Below are positions 22,204 to 34,676 of a DNA stretch of 64,000 nucleotides, one piece after another. Positions within the stretch are counted from its first letter, which is position 1, and each line of letters begins with the position of its first letter. The DNA comes from Trema orientale (lineage: Eukaryota; Streptophyta; Magnoliopsida; Rosales; Cannabaceae): the NCBI GenBank assembly GCA_002914845.1, contig JXTC01000111.1, positions 2,500 through 66,499 of the forward strand, in the 5' to 3' direction. The notes beneath the pieces are model-generated. The model was not told where the DNA came from and searched no databases. It saw nothing but the letters and a program-made list of their open reading frames with translations. Both the position numbers and the translations under genes were made by a program.

Positions 22204-25200
22204 TTAATCCAAAACCACACGCCGCATCTTACACACAAGGTTTGCTGTTGGAAGATCGAGCTGATTTCCCGAGTCGGATTTAACAAGTTCTTTCAGCTGG
22301 TCTCTCACAGTGGAAAGACAAGTGTGGAATGTAGCAAGAACTGGTGGAATTGGCATTGATAAAGCAGAGAGCACGTTACTCAGATACTCAATGTCAACTG
22401 ATAATTGCTGTGCACCACGATCCGTTATGTACTGTATTCCCCGCAATTGCTCCATGTAAAGGGCAGTAGCACCCTCTGCAACCTTCATTATCCCCGAAAA
22501 AAAAAAGTTCATATTAAACGCGTGATAACAGACACTAGGGAATATAGACTATTTTATGGCCGTGAGTTTTTAAACCAACATAGACACTAGGAACGATTGT
22601 AAGATCCAAGAATATTTTCTGGCAAATAGGGTTGATTGTTAATAACATATCTAGAATTGAGGCAGCTCATAAGGAGAAAATCTGCGAAACTCTAGGAAAC
22701 ACAAAGACCTAACTGTTAGAAAGTGGTGGATAGAATACAATGCAACCAGCAATAGTAAAGATCTAGGCTGCTTAAACAACCAGGTCAATGATCATGCTTA
22801 GAATTTGGCTATGAATTTAAGATAAGTAGGCGGAGATGCTGAATCAAAGGTTTTCGGACGCCCACAGGGTGCAATCAAGAAAAGGACCATAGTATTCAGA
22901 AAAAATAATATGCAAAGCATTGTGATCTAAATTGCTAAGAGGTTCCAGATTGAAGATATTCCTATTTCTGTACTGGTCCGTACCTTGAACATCCATTCAG
23001 TTGCAAAGAACTGGGCCTCATCATTGTTGGCATCATTGTTGGAGATGCCCTCTGCAAGCGGCTCCAACTGTTGGGGTAAAGTAAGTAGATATTCACCAAT
23101 ACTGGTAACATAGGCCTGAGGATATGCACTGAAGCTTGGGAGAGGAAAAGCACTTTGCTCCTCAACTGGGGACCATATTGGCAAACGGGAAACATCACTA
23201 AGGCGCTGTCGCACTTTAGAAATGAGGACATCATATACAAGTTCATTTACTGTGTCAGCAAATGCTGCAACTCTCTGAGATGCCAATGGAAGTGCATGAA
23301 ACCTAGGATCTTTTGACTGCATTATAAAGTGTAAAATTTATGAGCGTCATCATCCCACTTGAAATTCCAGCAAGGGCATGCAGAATAATTGTTTGTCAAA
23401 GTTAAAAAAAGCTAATGTAACAGAGGACATGCCTCTAAAATTCCTGTACCTGACTTAAAAGGTTAAAGAGCTTCCGAGCCTTCTCAGGAACGTCAACAAG
23501 CCGCACAGCAGCCACATCCAAGGCAGCCCTTCCACCCACAGATGCTTCCCCATAACTGTCGTCACCGACATGTGACGGGCTTTGGTCCACACTTGAACCA
23601 AATACGGAAAGAGACAAAGTTGTGCTTAATCTCGCAAGAGTAGCTCTCAAGGAAGCTTCAAAAACAGAGGACCTACTAGTTAAACAATCTGAAACTGTGA
23701 GGATCTGCAAAGCCCCTTGCACAATGGACCATTCCTCCTCATTTGAAATCAAGTCAACTTTGCGCGCAGCTTGGGATCCATCTTTCTTGTCCAATCCAAT
23801 CTCTTTCTTTAAACCAACACCATCACTACCATGGTCCACTCCACAGACCACTCTTAATGATTTCAGTGTCTCTTGCAAGGCCGAGATATATTGTAACATT
23901 ATGTCATCAAGAGCAAGAATTAGCTCATCTGCCTCAGAACCACCAGTAAACTTGATGCACCTCTCAACAGCTGCTTCAAGAAGTATAATAATTTGGGGAA
24001 TGGACTCCTCCATTCTGCGAACTGTTTCACTGAGTTCAATCCCCTGGGCACCCACACCACGAGTAACAGCTCCCCTAAGATCCACTGCAGCAATTTCAGA
24101 GGAAAGGATAGCCCGCTCCATCTGTCCATACCTAGAACACATGTTCAATCATTAGTCAAAAATTAAGAAAGCATTCAAATAAATAAATAAATAACAAGGA
24201 GGTAGGTACAAATCCAATATGTACCAAAGGAATACAACAAACTAAAAGACTAAATATAGAAGAAGAAAACAGAGGTACCCAAAGCTTAAAATTGTTTACC
24301 TTTGTTTAAATGATTCAAAGGGAAAGTACACTGCCTTCAGCGTATCCATTAGAATTCGGAGATCAGAATCTGAAAATGAATGCTGAATATTTCTAGCAAA
24401 AGTCTGTGTAACATTGTGCAATTCAATCAATGCCTCCAAATGTTTCCTCTGAATCTTAATTCCCTTTGGCATATCCCCAGACAGAATATCTAAGATACCT
24501 GAATAAAATGAAATACATGGATGGGAGACTTTATGAACTGCCCCCAGCTAAAGAATACGTAACTTAAAAGTAAATAATAAACCCTACAAAATTAAAAGCA
24601 ACCTAAAAATAACTCATTGCAAACCTTTTCCCAATGCTTTTGTTTCAGGAACAACATCTCCACTAGAAAGGTTGATACGTGAAATGAAGCTTGGTCCAAT
24701 AGTTGCCATCGTCTCTATCAGCAGCTTTGGTACGAGAGTTTTATAATCATCAGGAAAAGCAACCATACACCTGCAGATGACAGTTTAAGCTCAATGCTTA
24801 AATTCCGTGATAATTCTTTATACCAACAAGATATTAGTGTTACCAAGAGTATAACAAGGAAAACTATTGAGAGCATAAATTTAATTGGTCTGAAGAATTT
24901 ACCACTTCCATTCTTGCTCAAGATAAAGAAACAATTCATCATAGAAGCTTGACAACCAGCTGGTGAATGAAACTGTTGGAGAACTTGATTGAAACTCATT
25001 AACACTTGCCATCCTATCAACTTCAGTCTTCTCATTTGCAAGCTTAGCAGTACGTTGTTTGGAATCAAAATCTTCCCAGAGCTGCTTTATGGGCTTTAGG
25101 TGAACCTTGGTATAATATAGCTCCAGTGACTTGAATCTCCCAATTCGAATAAGAATAGCCCTCAAATTTTGTGCAATGTCTACCTGCATGATGAGAATAG

Positions 25201-26729
25201 GTGTAAAATATTCAAGTTGCCTATCATATGTACTACAAGGGGTGGAGAAGAGATGCATAAAATTAAAACAGAAAGAAACCCAACAGAAAATCATAACGTA
25301 TAAGAAATTTGGTGACCTTACGACTGGATAATGCATCTGTTAGTCGTGGCTGCACCATGGCATCTAGCCTATCCTCTAGGACCTCAAGTTGCTTCCTCAC
25401 ATTAGCAAATTCAGCAACCTAAAACGAAGTGTCGAACGGAATAAAATAACAAGTCAAACCACCAAAATTGATAAATATCAAATGTAGAGTATAATGTATT
25501 AGCATTTAAGGAAATATAATACCTCCCCAACAGCAGACAAGCAATGTCTCATGTTGGCTAAGGTCTCTGCAGCACGTGGAAGATCACCACTGGCAAAGAC
25601 ATCTTCCACAGTGGAACTTAATTGAGTTAACCCAGCAGCATCCTGTTCACTCAAAACAAAATGGGTACATCAAATATAACATCCTACTTTTCCAGCAAAC
25701 TCACTGATTTCAACTTCTACGATCCACACATACGATACATTATCTCATCAGAAGCCTACCTGTAATGTCTCATATGCAGCTTCCATTCTCTGCTTAACAG
25801 TATCAACTTTAGCCAAAGCGGCTATAGATTCAGCAGATGATCCTTCAGCCTGCAGATTAAACGAATTGATTAAACAAGAGAGTATTTTCATGCAACTGAC
25901 TAAGCATACAATAGATCTTGAGAAAGAAGCTGCCAATCACGTAATGATATGAACAAAAGCGAACAGGCAGCAGCTGTTTAAAAATGTCATTATACAACCC
26001 AATTACGTGAATAAATGTATTAAGACGTGGGCATTACAACATTCAACTGCTTCTATAATTTGTCTTGCTGTTTCTACAATCTCTTGCAAAGCAGATTAAA
26101 ATCTCTATTGAGGCTTCCATCAGCACAATTTAAAGTGTTAAACAATCTTAAGTTCCAAATAAACCAAAACTAACATTGCAAATCTTCAAGTATAAATTAT
26201 TTAACTTTCACCAATTCCCGCGTTTTCTCGAAAAAATGAACAAAACCCAATTGAGCAATTAGGAAATACCAAGCTCCTACAATCAGGAATATATATAGAT
26301 ATATATATATATATACACACAGACACACGCACTCAACAGCTCGAATACAGTAAATCTGATGCTGCCAAGTGCCAACCTAATATTCTCCAAATTTTCCGTT
26401 CAAATATCAGCGAAAAAAGCAATATATATACACGTATATATAGGTACCTTCTTGAGCTTCTGAAGGATTCCGGCGACGGCAGAGCGCAGTGAGATGGCGT
26501 CGTCGCGGAGGCGGATCACATCGCGGGTGGCGCGTGGCACGCGCAGGAGGGAAGCGGCGCTCTGCTCCTCGAGCGAGGCAGAGATCTCTTCCGATACGAT
26601 TTGGAGCTTCATCTCCAGATCGACCAGGTGGTTGTCGATTGAGTCCTCCGGATGCCGAGTCTGACACGCCGAGTTCACCCATTTCTTCGGGTCGAAGCTC
26701 TCACCCGAGAATGGGCCTAGATCCAGCAT
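22204..26729 (-). CDS. COG7: Conserved oligomeric Golgi complex subunit 7 (COG7), 10 exons, 837 aa
   Basis: COG7 belongs to lobe B of the COG tether, which captures retrograde vesicles at the Golgi. Exons on the minus strand: 26729-26448, 25849-25760, 25642-25523, 25418-25317, 25183-24903, 24770-24625, 24498-24300, 24131-23450, 23316-22984, 22482-22204. All junctions are GT..AG and the summed frame is exact (2514 nt). The start MLDLGPFSGESFDPKKWVN is the COG7 N-terminus, and GRFKSLELYYTKVHLKPIKQ and SFTSWLSSFYDELFLYLEQE are typical COG7 blocks. The exon-8 region (about 340-570) is largely helical with a variable Gly/Ser linker. The protein ends CKMRRVVLD. Length agrees with the Arabidopsis orthologue (EMBRYO YELLOW, about 836 aa). 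No signal peptide is expected. Confidence 0.95.
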
Positions 26730-27006
26730 CGTGAACTCGCTCCGGATCGGACGAGTGAACTCAGCTGGCTTCTAAATCTCGGTGTTAATGGTCTATGGAG
26801 GTTTTCAAGTTTTGTTATACCGTTACTGTTATGGACGAAGCTAAGGAAGCGATTGACATGTATGTGAACGAAGAGGGGCCGAAGTGCAATTTTACAAAGA
26901 TTGGGGGTGGGTTGTGCGCTAATAAGGATAAGATTTGGGCAAATGCTATGCAGCCCAATTGGCTTTCCCTACAAAACTGGGCCTTCATCATAGTTGGGTA
27001 AAGGTC
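26730..27006 (-). promoter_or_regulatory. COG7 promoter / 5' UTR region
   Basis: Lies directly upstream of the COG7 ATG. The plus-strand frame at 26795-27001 has no recognised features. No TATA box was assigned. Confidence 0.35.
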
Positions 27007-27846
27007 CGGAAAATTGACATGAGTAGTACTAATTTGAAACAAAATGATTTTTTGAGTGTCTTTTTCAAATTGATATTTCTAACACTGTTACAAATTGTAC
27101 GATGAGTAGTCACATAATTTGTGACTATAAAATTATAATTTTTCTAAGACTAATCAATGATCACAAATTGTGTGACCCTCCGTCACACAGAGTTACAATA
27201 TACTAAAATACTACTAAAAAGGTCATTTTTCAAATCACTCTTAAAAAAGTCATATTTCAAATCACTATTAAAAAAGTCATTTTAGTCAAAATTACTACTA
27301 TTTATTTCAATTTCCAAGGTCCCAGGGCTCTTCGATAAATGGACATAACTAAGAGTCTTTTGGGCCGAAATGACTCTTTGTAACTTTTTTTTTTTTTTTT
27401 ATCAAAATGACAATTTCAAGAGTATTATAAATTTTTTTGACTGGTAGTCAAAAATTTTATGACCCGTCATTTATGAAATTTTGAGAAGTTTTTTCAAGTT
27501 CATAAATTTTTTTACTATTGGTTATAAAATTTATGATACTTCTAAAAATCTCATCTTGAAAAAAAGTCAAAGAAGTTCATTTTGGCCCAAACTAGTCTTA
27601 TGTCATTTTCCCGAGAAGAAAAAGGACATGGATAGGACTAACTTGGGCCAAAATTATTTTTTTGTATATTTTTTTTAAATAATATTTTTAGAACTGTCAA
27701 AAAGTTTTTGATCATAAAAAAGTCCTAAATAATTGTTTTCTCATGGTTAAGTCGTCTTTGACATTCTTAAAAATGTCAGTTTTTAAAAGATGCACAAAAA
27801 GTCAATTTGGCCCACGTTAGTGCTGTCCATGTCATTTTCCCTTTCC
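27007..27846. mobile_element. Cluster of related MITEs with shared terminal repeats
   Basis: The word GGAAAATTGACATGAGTAGT (left, 27008) is matched in reverse complement by the right edge, GGGAAAATGACATGGACAGC (27842 downward). Further copies of the same end lie inside: at about 27336-27370 (ATGGACATAACTAAGAGTC then TTTTGGGCC), at 27593-27612 in reverse, and at 27626-27652 forward (GACATGGATAGGACTAACTT then GGGCC). So two or three members of one foldback/MITE family lie end to end or nested. Nothing inside is coding. Confidence 0.65.
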
Positions 27847-28730
27847 CAAGCTCTAGCAAAACCTCCAGCGAAAAAAAAAAAAAGCTCTAGCAAAACAAAA
27901 TTTTCAAATTTCCCTTACCCCTATATTTGAGAAATTACAATGGGGTGTATTTTTTTTACACTTTGTTTTAGTAAATGTTCATTTTTTTTCCCTGTTATAG
28001 CTAAATAGCTTAATATATTTGAATTTGCCCTAGCTTAGGGCATTAATTCAGATATAGAGTATATCAATTTTTATATGGGTAAATTAGATTGTATACTTAA
28101 TATATTTGCTAATACACAAGCTATTTTGTTACAGTATTTGGAAAATAGACTTCTGTTTAAAATGGGCCAAAAACTAGGCCATTTTGTTAAGAGCTCCGCT
28201 TTGCAATTTCACGAAGAAAAAAAAAACCATGTTTTTGCAAAATTAATGATAAAGTTTTGAATTGTGCAAGATTATATTATACATTTAATTTCTATTCAAA
28301 TGTTTATCTCTCTATGTACAATAAAATCCAAAGATTCATCGATCAACATGGAATCCAAATCAAAAATTCCTTATTTCTGCTACCAACACTTAATATTTAT
28401 TGAAAATAACTTAAAACAATTAATAGAAATCACTTAATGAGTTATACGTGATATTACACGTATATTAATCGTGTCATGTTCAAATTTGAGTATTATCGTA
28501 TTGTGTCGTAATCGTATCGACCCAAATACAATAGATAACACTAATGAACAGACTTAGTTATACGATCAATTTTGTAAATAAACTCAAATGTTTGGCAATA
28601 TTTTAAAAACAAATACTTTTTTTTTTTGAGGGGAAACAAATACATTTTATTTAAATGAAGCATTAAAAAAAAAAACACGTATTTTTTGTAATAAAAGGGG
28701 CATATATTTATTTCCGAAAAAAAAAAGAGA
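27847..28730. other. AT-rich intergenic DNA
   Basis: Non-coding. Poly(A) runs and T-rich stretches only; no repeat ends were recognised. Confidence 0.35.
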
Positions 28731-29203
28731 ATGTTCTTCGAGAAACATCCATAGAACGGAACAAGAAAAGTGAAACAAAAAAGGAAACTCATGCACGTAA
28801 ATTGTAAAGCTATGCATTTAAAAAAAAAAATGTGAAGCTATACGCTGATTTTGTTATAATATTATTAATATCAATATTAATAAGCATAAAAAGATATAAG
28901 AGCCATAACAATTTGTTATAAAAAGGGCCATTTTGTTTTTTATTCTCTAATTTTCAAAAAAAAAAAAGAAAAAAAAAAAAGAAGGACGAGCGTCGAGAAA
29001 TATCCATTGTAACGGACTTTGCGCTTCTAGAAGATTCTTGATTTGTGTCAACACCGACCTCTCCCGGACCTTCCACACTCTTCCAATTATGCCATAAAAT
29101 CCCATTTGCCTTGCCCCAAAAGAAAACAGATCACTGCCAAAAACAACAAAGCACTCAAAAAAGCTCTCTCTGTAGCATTAATCCATCAAGCAATCTCGCT
29201 CTA
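28731..29203 (+). promoter_or_regulatory. Promoter and 5' UTR of the mitochondrial small HSP gene
   Basis: Holds a perfect three-module heat-shock element (29025-29037), a TATA-like CATAAAAT at 29093-29100, and an A/C-rich leader to the ATG at 29204. A weaker copy, TTCGAGAA followed by ACATCC, lies at about 28737-28750. It resembles the later GTCGAGAAATATCC at 28992-29005, so a short promoter segment appears duplicated. Confidence 0.6.
29025..29037 (+). promoter_or_regulatory. Heat-shock element
   Basis: TTCTAGAAGATTC is a perfect nTTCnnGAAnnTTCn array, the binding site of heat-shock factor trimers. It lies about 56 bases before the TATA-like motif. Confidence 0.8.
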
Positions 29204-30024
29204 ATGGCTTCCTCACTAGCTCTCAAGCGCCTCCTCTCCTCCAACCTCCGCACAAAGTCCCCACTCTCCAGCCCGATTCGCCCCATAGCCAACTCCCCCG
29301 CAAACGCTTCCCGCCACTTCAACACCAACGCCGAGCGCGACTACGACGACGGCGAAGGCAGCGACGAGCGCGGCCTCGACATCGATCGCCGCTCCGACCG
29401 CTTCGACCCTCGCCGCCTCGGTCGCGACGATTTCCTCTCAGGTAGTCGTCATCTGAATCCTTCTTCTTCTTCTTCTCCATACTCTGTTTACTAATTTTCT
29501 TGTTTGGTTTCCGAGAAAATCGAATTTTCTTTTTCTTCTCGCGGAAAAGCTGATTCGAAATCTCTCTGACTCTGGTTGTACTAATTTTTACAGAAGTGTT
29601 TGATCCATTTTCGCCGACGAGGAGCCTGAGCCAGGTCCTGAACCTGATGGACCAGTTCATGGAGAATCCCTTCCTCTCGGCCGCCGCACCCTCCTCCCGC
29701 GGCGTGGGCTCGGGGCTCCGCCGAGGCTGGGACGCGAGGGAGACCGAAGACGCCCTGCATCTCCGGGTGGACATGCCGGGGCTGGGGAAGGAGGACGTGA
29801 AGGTCTCGGTGGAGCAGAACACGCTGACCATCAAGGGCGAAGGCGAGAAGGAAGAAGGGAGCGAAGAGAGCGGGCGGAGGTACATGAGCAGGATCGATCT
29901 GCCCGAGAAGCTCTACAGGACTGATCAGATCAAGGCTGAGATGAAGAATGGCGTGCTCAAAGTGGTGGTGCCTAAGGTCAAGGAAGATGAGAGGTCTGAC
30001 GTGTTTCATGTCAGTGTTGAGTAG
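29204..30024 (+). CDS. Mitochondrial small heat-shock protein (HSP23.5/23.6-like), 2 exons, 222 aa
   Basis: A heat-induced HSP20-family chaperone that holds unfolding proteins, here with a mitochondrial presequence. Exon 1 is 29204-29441 and exon 2 is 29594-30024; the intron is GT..AG with the phase kept (TCA G|gt .. ag|AA GTG). The first real ATG is 29204. The N-terminus [20 protein letters not shown] is basic, Ser/Leu-rich and free of acids, as in a mitochondrial presequence of about 45 residues. After an Asp/Arg-rich linker comes [20 protein letters not shown], then the alpha-crystallin domain (about 119-215) with [19 protein letters not shown] and [11 protein letters not shown] single intron near the domain start is typical of mitochondrial sHSPs. 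Exon 2 is GC-rich compared with its surroundings. Confidence 0.93.
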
Positions 30025-30687
30025 AATTGTTCTGTTTTAAGCTTTATATTTTAACTTTGGGATACCAAAAAAAAAAAAAAACTGTGATAATGTAGTGATG
30101 TGTTTTGGAATTTGGCCTGAAAATTTAACATCGGTTTCTTGTAGTTACAAAGCTTTGCGAGTTTTCCGAGTATAAAATGTGTTTTGGGTAGTTGAAATTG
30201 TTTATGTTTCCTTTAGCCTAATTCCAACATGAAAAATACCTCCAAATTATTGAGCAACGTTACATCACTTAGTTGTGAATAGTGAGTTGCAATATGCACT
30301 ATGCATACATCTATAGTTGATTTTCTGATTAGAATTGTGCGAGTATGGTATTTTATATATAATTTGTTTGTTCTCTGTCTAAGAATTTCGGAGCTTCGAG
30401 TTCTGATAGAGCCAAGGAAGCTAAAGATGGCAAACAAGAAAAGAGTCTTATATTTATTATAAACGGCATAGGTTACAAATTAATATAGTATGTTGTGTTA
30501 AGTGTGTGTGTCAAAAAATAAAATGTGGGGTGCTGGTGTTTTAAGTTCTAGCGTCTTTAATCCTGGTCTAAGCAGAGGAGTGAATGACAAATGAGCCCAC
30601 GTTGATCACACAGGGTTATATTGACTAGATACGTCAGAGCAATCACGTTAGTGTTGATAAAATATCTGACTCGAAATTGAAGAGGCG
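30025..30687. other. Intergenic DNA between sHSP and F-box genes (convergent)
   Basis: 3' UTR of the sHSP gene (with a poly-A run at 30067-30081) and the downstream part of the F-box gene. No other gene is supported. Confidence 0.4.
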
Positions 30688-31894
30688 TTAGTCTTGATAA
30701 CACATTGGAGACGGAACTGAATAAACACCGGTTAAAATACTGCAAGCGTAAATTATATCTTGATTTAATTTGCATGCCTCGCAACTTTGCACATCACCAT
30801 CATCGCTGAAAATAGTCAAGGCGCTGCGCTTCCGATCTGGAAATTGACACTCAAAAAGCTTTGGTTTGATAAAGTCTTCATTCTGAGTAAACCATGTGGA
30901 ATCAGCTAAGCGTTTTAGCTTTTCACGGCATTCTTTCCTTTGTTGACTTGTCTTGATTTTGCTAAAGAGTCCCAACCCATGTTGTGTAAATTCACCTCCT
31001 TTGCAAATTAAAATGACACCAAGCACGTATGAAGCTCCAAGGTGACCTGCTGTTGCAGCTCTTTTCAAAAGTTCTAGACCACACTCTTTCCTCTGGTGAT
31101 AAATTATGTACTCAATCTGTGTGCAAAACAAGTTACATGGAATATTGTCAGTAAAATATATAGGTAACATGTATCAAAGATTAGAATACAAATTCTCCAA
31201 GATATCTATGTTTATTTGTAACACTTCAAGTACGGCCATTATATTGTAGGGTTACTTTAGCATAGGTATTTTTAAATTTAAGTGTTTTATTCTCAGTTAC
31301 TGAATTAAAACCAAATTAATTATGTAACGTGAGATCGATAGAAAATTTTGACGTACCACTCCTTCTCGATACAAAGCCTCTGGGTTTTCATTCTTCAGGC
31401 ATTTTTTAAAAAGAGAAGTTGCTCCTTCGCTCAAGTGCAAATCCAACAAATTAGACGAAAGTTGATCAAGCGATAATTGCCGGTAAAAATAGTCACTATA
31501 ATCTTCGGCTAACTTATTGAACAACTTCCAACTGCAGAAGTCACATTACATATGCCTGTCAATACTAAACCCCAATTAAGAGAGATAATAACAGAAAAAA
31601 AAAAAAATTGTCTTAAACATATATTTACCTTAATTTGGTCATGAAGAAATCAGAAATTGAGGAGGCAGCAACATGAGCCAATATTTCGACGATCAACTCG
31701 TTCGGAAGCGAACAAATATTATTGTTCGTCGTTGTCGAAACCTTCTGCGTAATATTAATACCTCTTTTCTTTGTTATTGAATCTGAGAGACCAGTCTGAA
31801 GCGTTAATGTTTTGCCACTGCATCTTCTTTTCTTTATTCGTTTAGAGGGAGTACTAATGGTCGAGTGCTTGGTTCTGCTTATCATTGTTTTCAT
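30688..31894 (-). CDS. F-box protein with Sel1-like repeat region (At2g35280-like), 3 exons, 289 aa
   Basis: F-box proteins are substrate receptors of SCF ubiquitin ligases. Exons on the minus strand: 31894-31629, 31531-31357 and 31116-30688. Junctions are GT..AG and the frame is kept. The N-terminus is basic and Ser/Thr-rich (possible nuclear signal KRIKKRRC at 18-25). The F-box is CSLPNELIVEILAHVAASS (61-79) and continues across the first intron as WKLFNKLAED. Exon 3 carries a helical block, RKECGLELLKRAATAGHLGA followed by SYVLGVILICKGG, typical of the Sel1-like part of this plant subfamily, then a Cys pair CEACK near the end. The last about 30 residues (..YACSILTGVYSVPSPMCYQD) are less certain and another splice could replace them. 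The promoter region is duplicated at 41.6-42.3 kb. Confidence 0.8.
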
Positions 31895-32438
31895 TCTTTG
31901 ATAGCTATCGGACGCTCAAATTAAAGTCTTAAACAGAGCAAATATTTGCTAAGTAAAACGGTAAAAAACACGTACAAGAAATTAACACAAACAAGAAACC
32001 AAGAAGCATAAAAAAAATTTGTATATTTTTTCAACTCAAGAATACATATTGTATACGTGATCGTGTGTTCTCATGAGATTTATAATATAAGGTCAAAAAG
32101 AAAGCTTCTAATTTGTTAGAGCAATAACATAACACCATTTTTATAAGAGAAGTACCTTAAGCTAGAACAGTATATTTTATCGAGAGCGATATTGAGAATG
32201 AACGAACTTCCGGGTATTTGCTCTATTTGGTGAGTGAGAAAGAAAATTAAGGATAAAATATTTTGGACTTGTTTTAATTGATATAAGGAGGACGTACAAG
32301 ACTAATTAAAAATCTGAGATGTCTTAAGAAGTAGTTTCCTATTAGGATTCTGACGTTGATTTAACAAAGCAGTTTCCTTTTAGGATTAGGAGTTTATCCT
32401 TTTTTCTTTAGGGACATGCTTCATCTGTAATTAGTAGG
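31895..32438 (-). promoter_or_regulatory. Upstream region of the F-box gene, copy A of a segmental duplication
   Basis: Non-coding DNA. From about 32186 to 32438 it matches 41580-41875 with modest divergence (shared words include GGATAAAATATTTTGGACTT and CATCTGTA.TTAGTA). The match stops exactly at the LINE poly(A) tail (poly-T on this strand) at 32439-32456. Confidence 0.6.
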
Positions 32439-32573
32439 TTTTTTTTTTTTTTTTTTGAAAGTGGAAATGTTCTTAATGTTTATAGATATGCAATTACAAC
32501 TTTTGAAATAAAGAGTGGACATGAGTCACTCTACACTTTATCCAATGAAAAACAAATTGCAAAAGACGCTAAA

Positions 32574-34657
32574 TCATAGACCATCATATTTCCAGAACGG
32601 CGAATATGACAGACACAAACTATAACCAGCAAAATCAACAAAAACTTTAATATCATTAACAGTAAACTCTACAGCAGAACAAGGATGAGAATTATTAATT
32701 GCATTAACAGCCAGCAGCGAGTCCGATTCAATCTCCTGCAGGGGAACACCAAGCTCAATAGCCAAACGAATTCCCTCTCGAATAGCCAACAACTCAACGG
32801 TTAAAACATCAAAGCCGTATGCAATCAACAAAGCCCAGCAAACCAGCACCACTCCATCACAATCTCTAATTACTCCCCCAATCCCAATAACATTACTTCC
32901 ATCTCGCACTGCTGCATCAACATTGAGCTTCAAGCTGCCCAGACCCGGGTTACACTAGAGAGAAGAAGATAGAAGAGGAGGAGAGAGAGCTGCCATCTCA
33001 ATTCGGCCCTTGCTATGTTGGAACTCTCTTAGGTAACATTGGCTCCAATCTAAAAGCTCAAGCGCATCTCACAGTACACCACTGAATAACGTATTATTTC
33101 GTTGGTTCCAAACAGACCATAGGACAACACAAACTATTTCAAACACCTTCTTAGGCAATATCTGGAACAATAAATAAAGGATATCTGCTGCCGAAGCCAA
33201 CTGATTTTTTCCTAGAAACTCCCAACACTTCAAAATAGTCCATAAGGTAGATAGATGATCACAAAAGAAAAAACAAAGGGTAATACTTTCTAACTCCTCT
33301 TTGCAACAATAACAAGTCTGAACAGTAGGAATGTTACGATTCAGCAAATTGGTTGAAACGGGAAGGTCACTATAGAACAGGCGCCAAATGAAAATTTTCA
33401 CTTTCGGGGGGACATTGTAGCTCCAGACACCACTCCACCACTTCTTTGAAGCACAATCCGTGGAAGAATTAGCATCAATATGATTAGAAAGAGCTTCATG
33501 GCATCCTGACTTTACTGTGTACTCTCCATTCTTACCATAATGCCAAATCAAAGAATCAAATGACGAACTAATGCCCAATGGAATTGAAAAGATCCCATCC
33601 CAGTCCACTGGAAAAAAGTATTGCTGAATAAATCTATAATCCCACATATATACCTGGCTGAGAAAATAGATCAAGGACACGTAACTCTTCATTAAAATTT
33701 GGAGTGGTCGGTTTGAAAGAGGACGGTCTTCAAAGCCACACATCATGAAAAACACGAATAGACCTACCATCTTTAACTCTCCAGCGGAGACCTTTAACAA
33801 TGAGCTCTCTCCCCTAGAGAATACTTTTCCAAAGCCACGAGCTGCCACTTTTATCCCAGCATCTATAAAGTTAGATAGGTAGTAATATTTTCCTTTTAAA
33901 ACACGGGGTGCAAGGGAATCAGGATTCTTGATAAGTCTCCAAACTGTTTGGCCACTAAAGCTTGATTAAATAATCTAATGTCTCTAAAACCCAATCCTCC
34001 AAGTGACTTTGGTTTGTAAATAGTATCCCATTTTATCCAAGGGATTTTACGTCTCCGATCGTTAGTGCCCCACTAGAAGTTAAGAAAAATTGAACGAATC
34101 TCCAAATAAATTCCCTCTGGAAGCTTAAAGATACTCATTAGATAAGTGAGAATAGCCTATAGGACAGCTTTAATCAGGATCTCTCTGCCCTTGTAAAAAA
34201 AAGATCCATGCGCTAACTCTGAGCTCGCTTCCTAACTCGTTCAATTATATGCTCAAAAGTTCGACGTTCATTGCAACCTACCACAATTGGAAGCCTAAGG
34301 TACTTATCATGGGATTGAAAAGCTCCAAGCTCTACAATCTGCAAAATAGTTTGAGTAGTGATGTCATCAGTGTTTGGACCGAGGGTGATGGCAGACTTTT
34401 CCAGGTTACTTTTCTTATCGGAAGCATCCTCATACCATTGGAGAATCCTCCGGAGGGCCCCCACATCCCGAACATTTGCTCGACTAAAAACCAGACTATC
34501 ATCTGCAAAGAAAAGATGACTGATACAAGGACTATTTTGAGCATAATGGAATCCAAAAATATCTACATGGGTCTCATCTTAAGAAAGAAGAGACAAAAAA
34601 CCTCAACATATAACGAAAATAGATAAAGAAAAAGTGGGCAACCTTGACGAAGACCAC
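32574..34657 (-). pseudogene. LINE ORF2, C-terminal half: RT end, zf-RVT, RNase H
   Basis: Minus-strand frames. 34600-34213 has the RT catalytic FADD motif (as HLFFADDSLVFSR) and KYLRLPIVVG for the usual YLGLP. 33848-33069 is a 259-residue open stretch with the zf-RVT pattern, WHYGKNGEYTVKSGCHEAL then VPPKVKIFIWRL and a Cys/His cluster around CYCCKEE.....CFFFCDH. 32933-32574 carries the RNase H domain (MKLNVDAAVRDGSNVIGIGG, ESDSLLAVNAI). These are the normal order of plant L1 ORF2 ends. Confidence 0.85.
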
Positions 34658-34676
34658 GAGAAGATACTGCTGGAAT

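Noticed and set aside
23622..24155. Plus-strand 177-residue ORF
   Set aside because: Antisense to COG7 exon 8; the COG7 frame is longer and matches the family.
26795..27001. Plus-strand 68-residue ORF upstream of COG7
   Set aside because: It starts in the COG7 promoter, has no recognised domain and is just above chance length.
29319..30009. Long minus-strand ORFs across the sHSP gene
   Set aside because: GC-rich third positions of the sense gene keep antisense frames open; they have no recognised domain and cross the intron.
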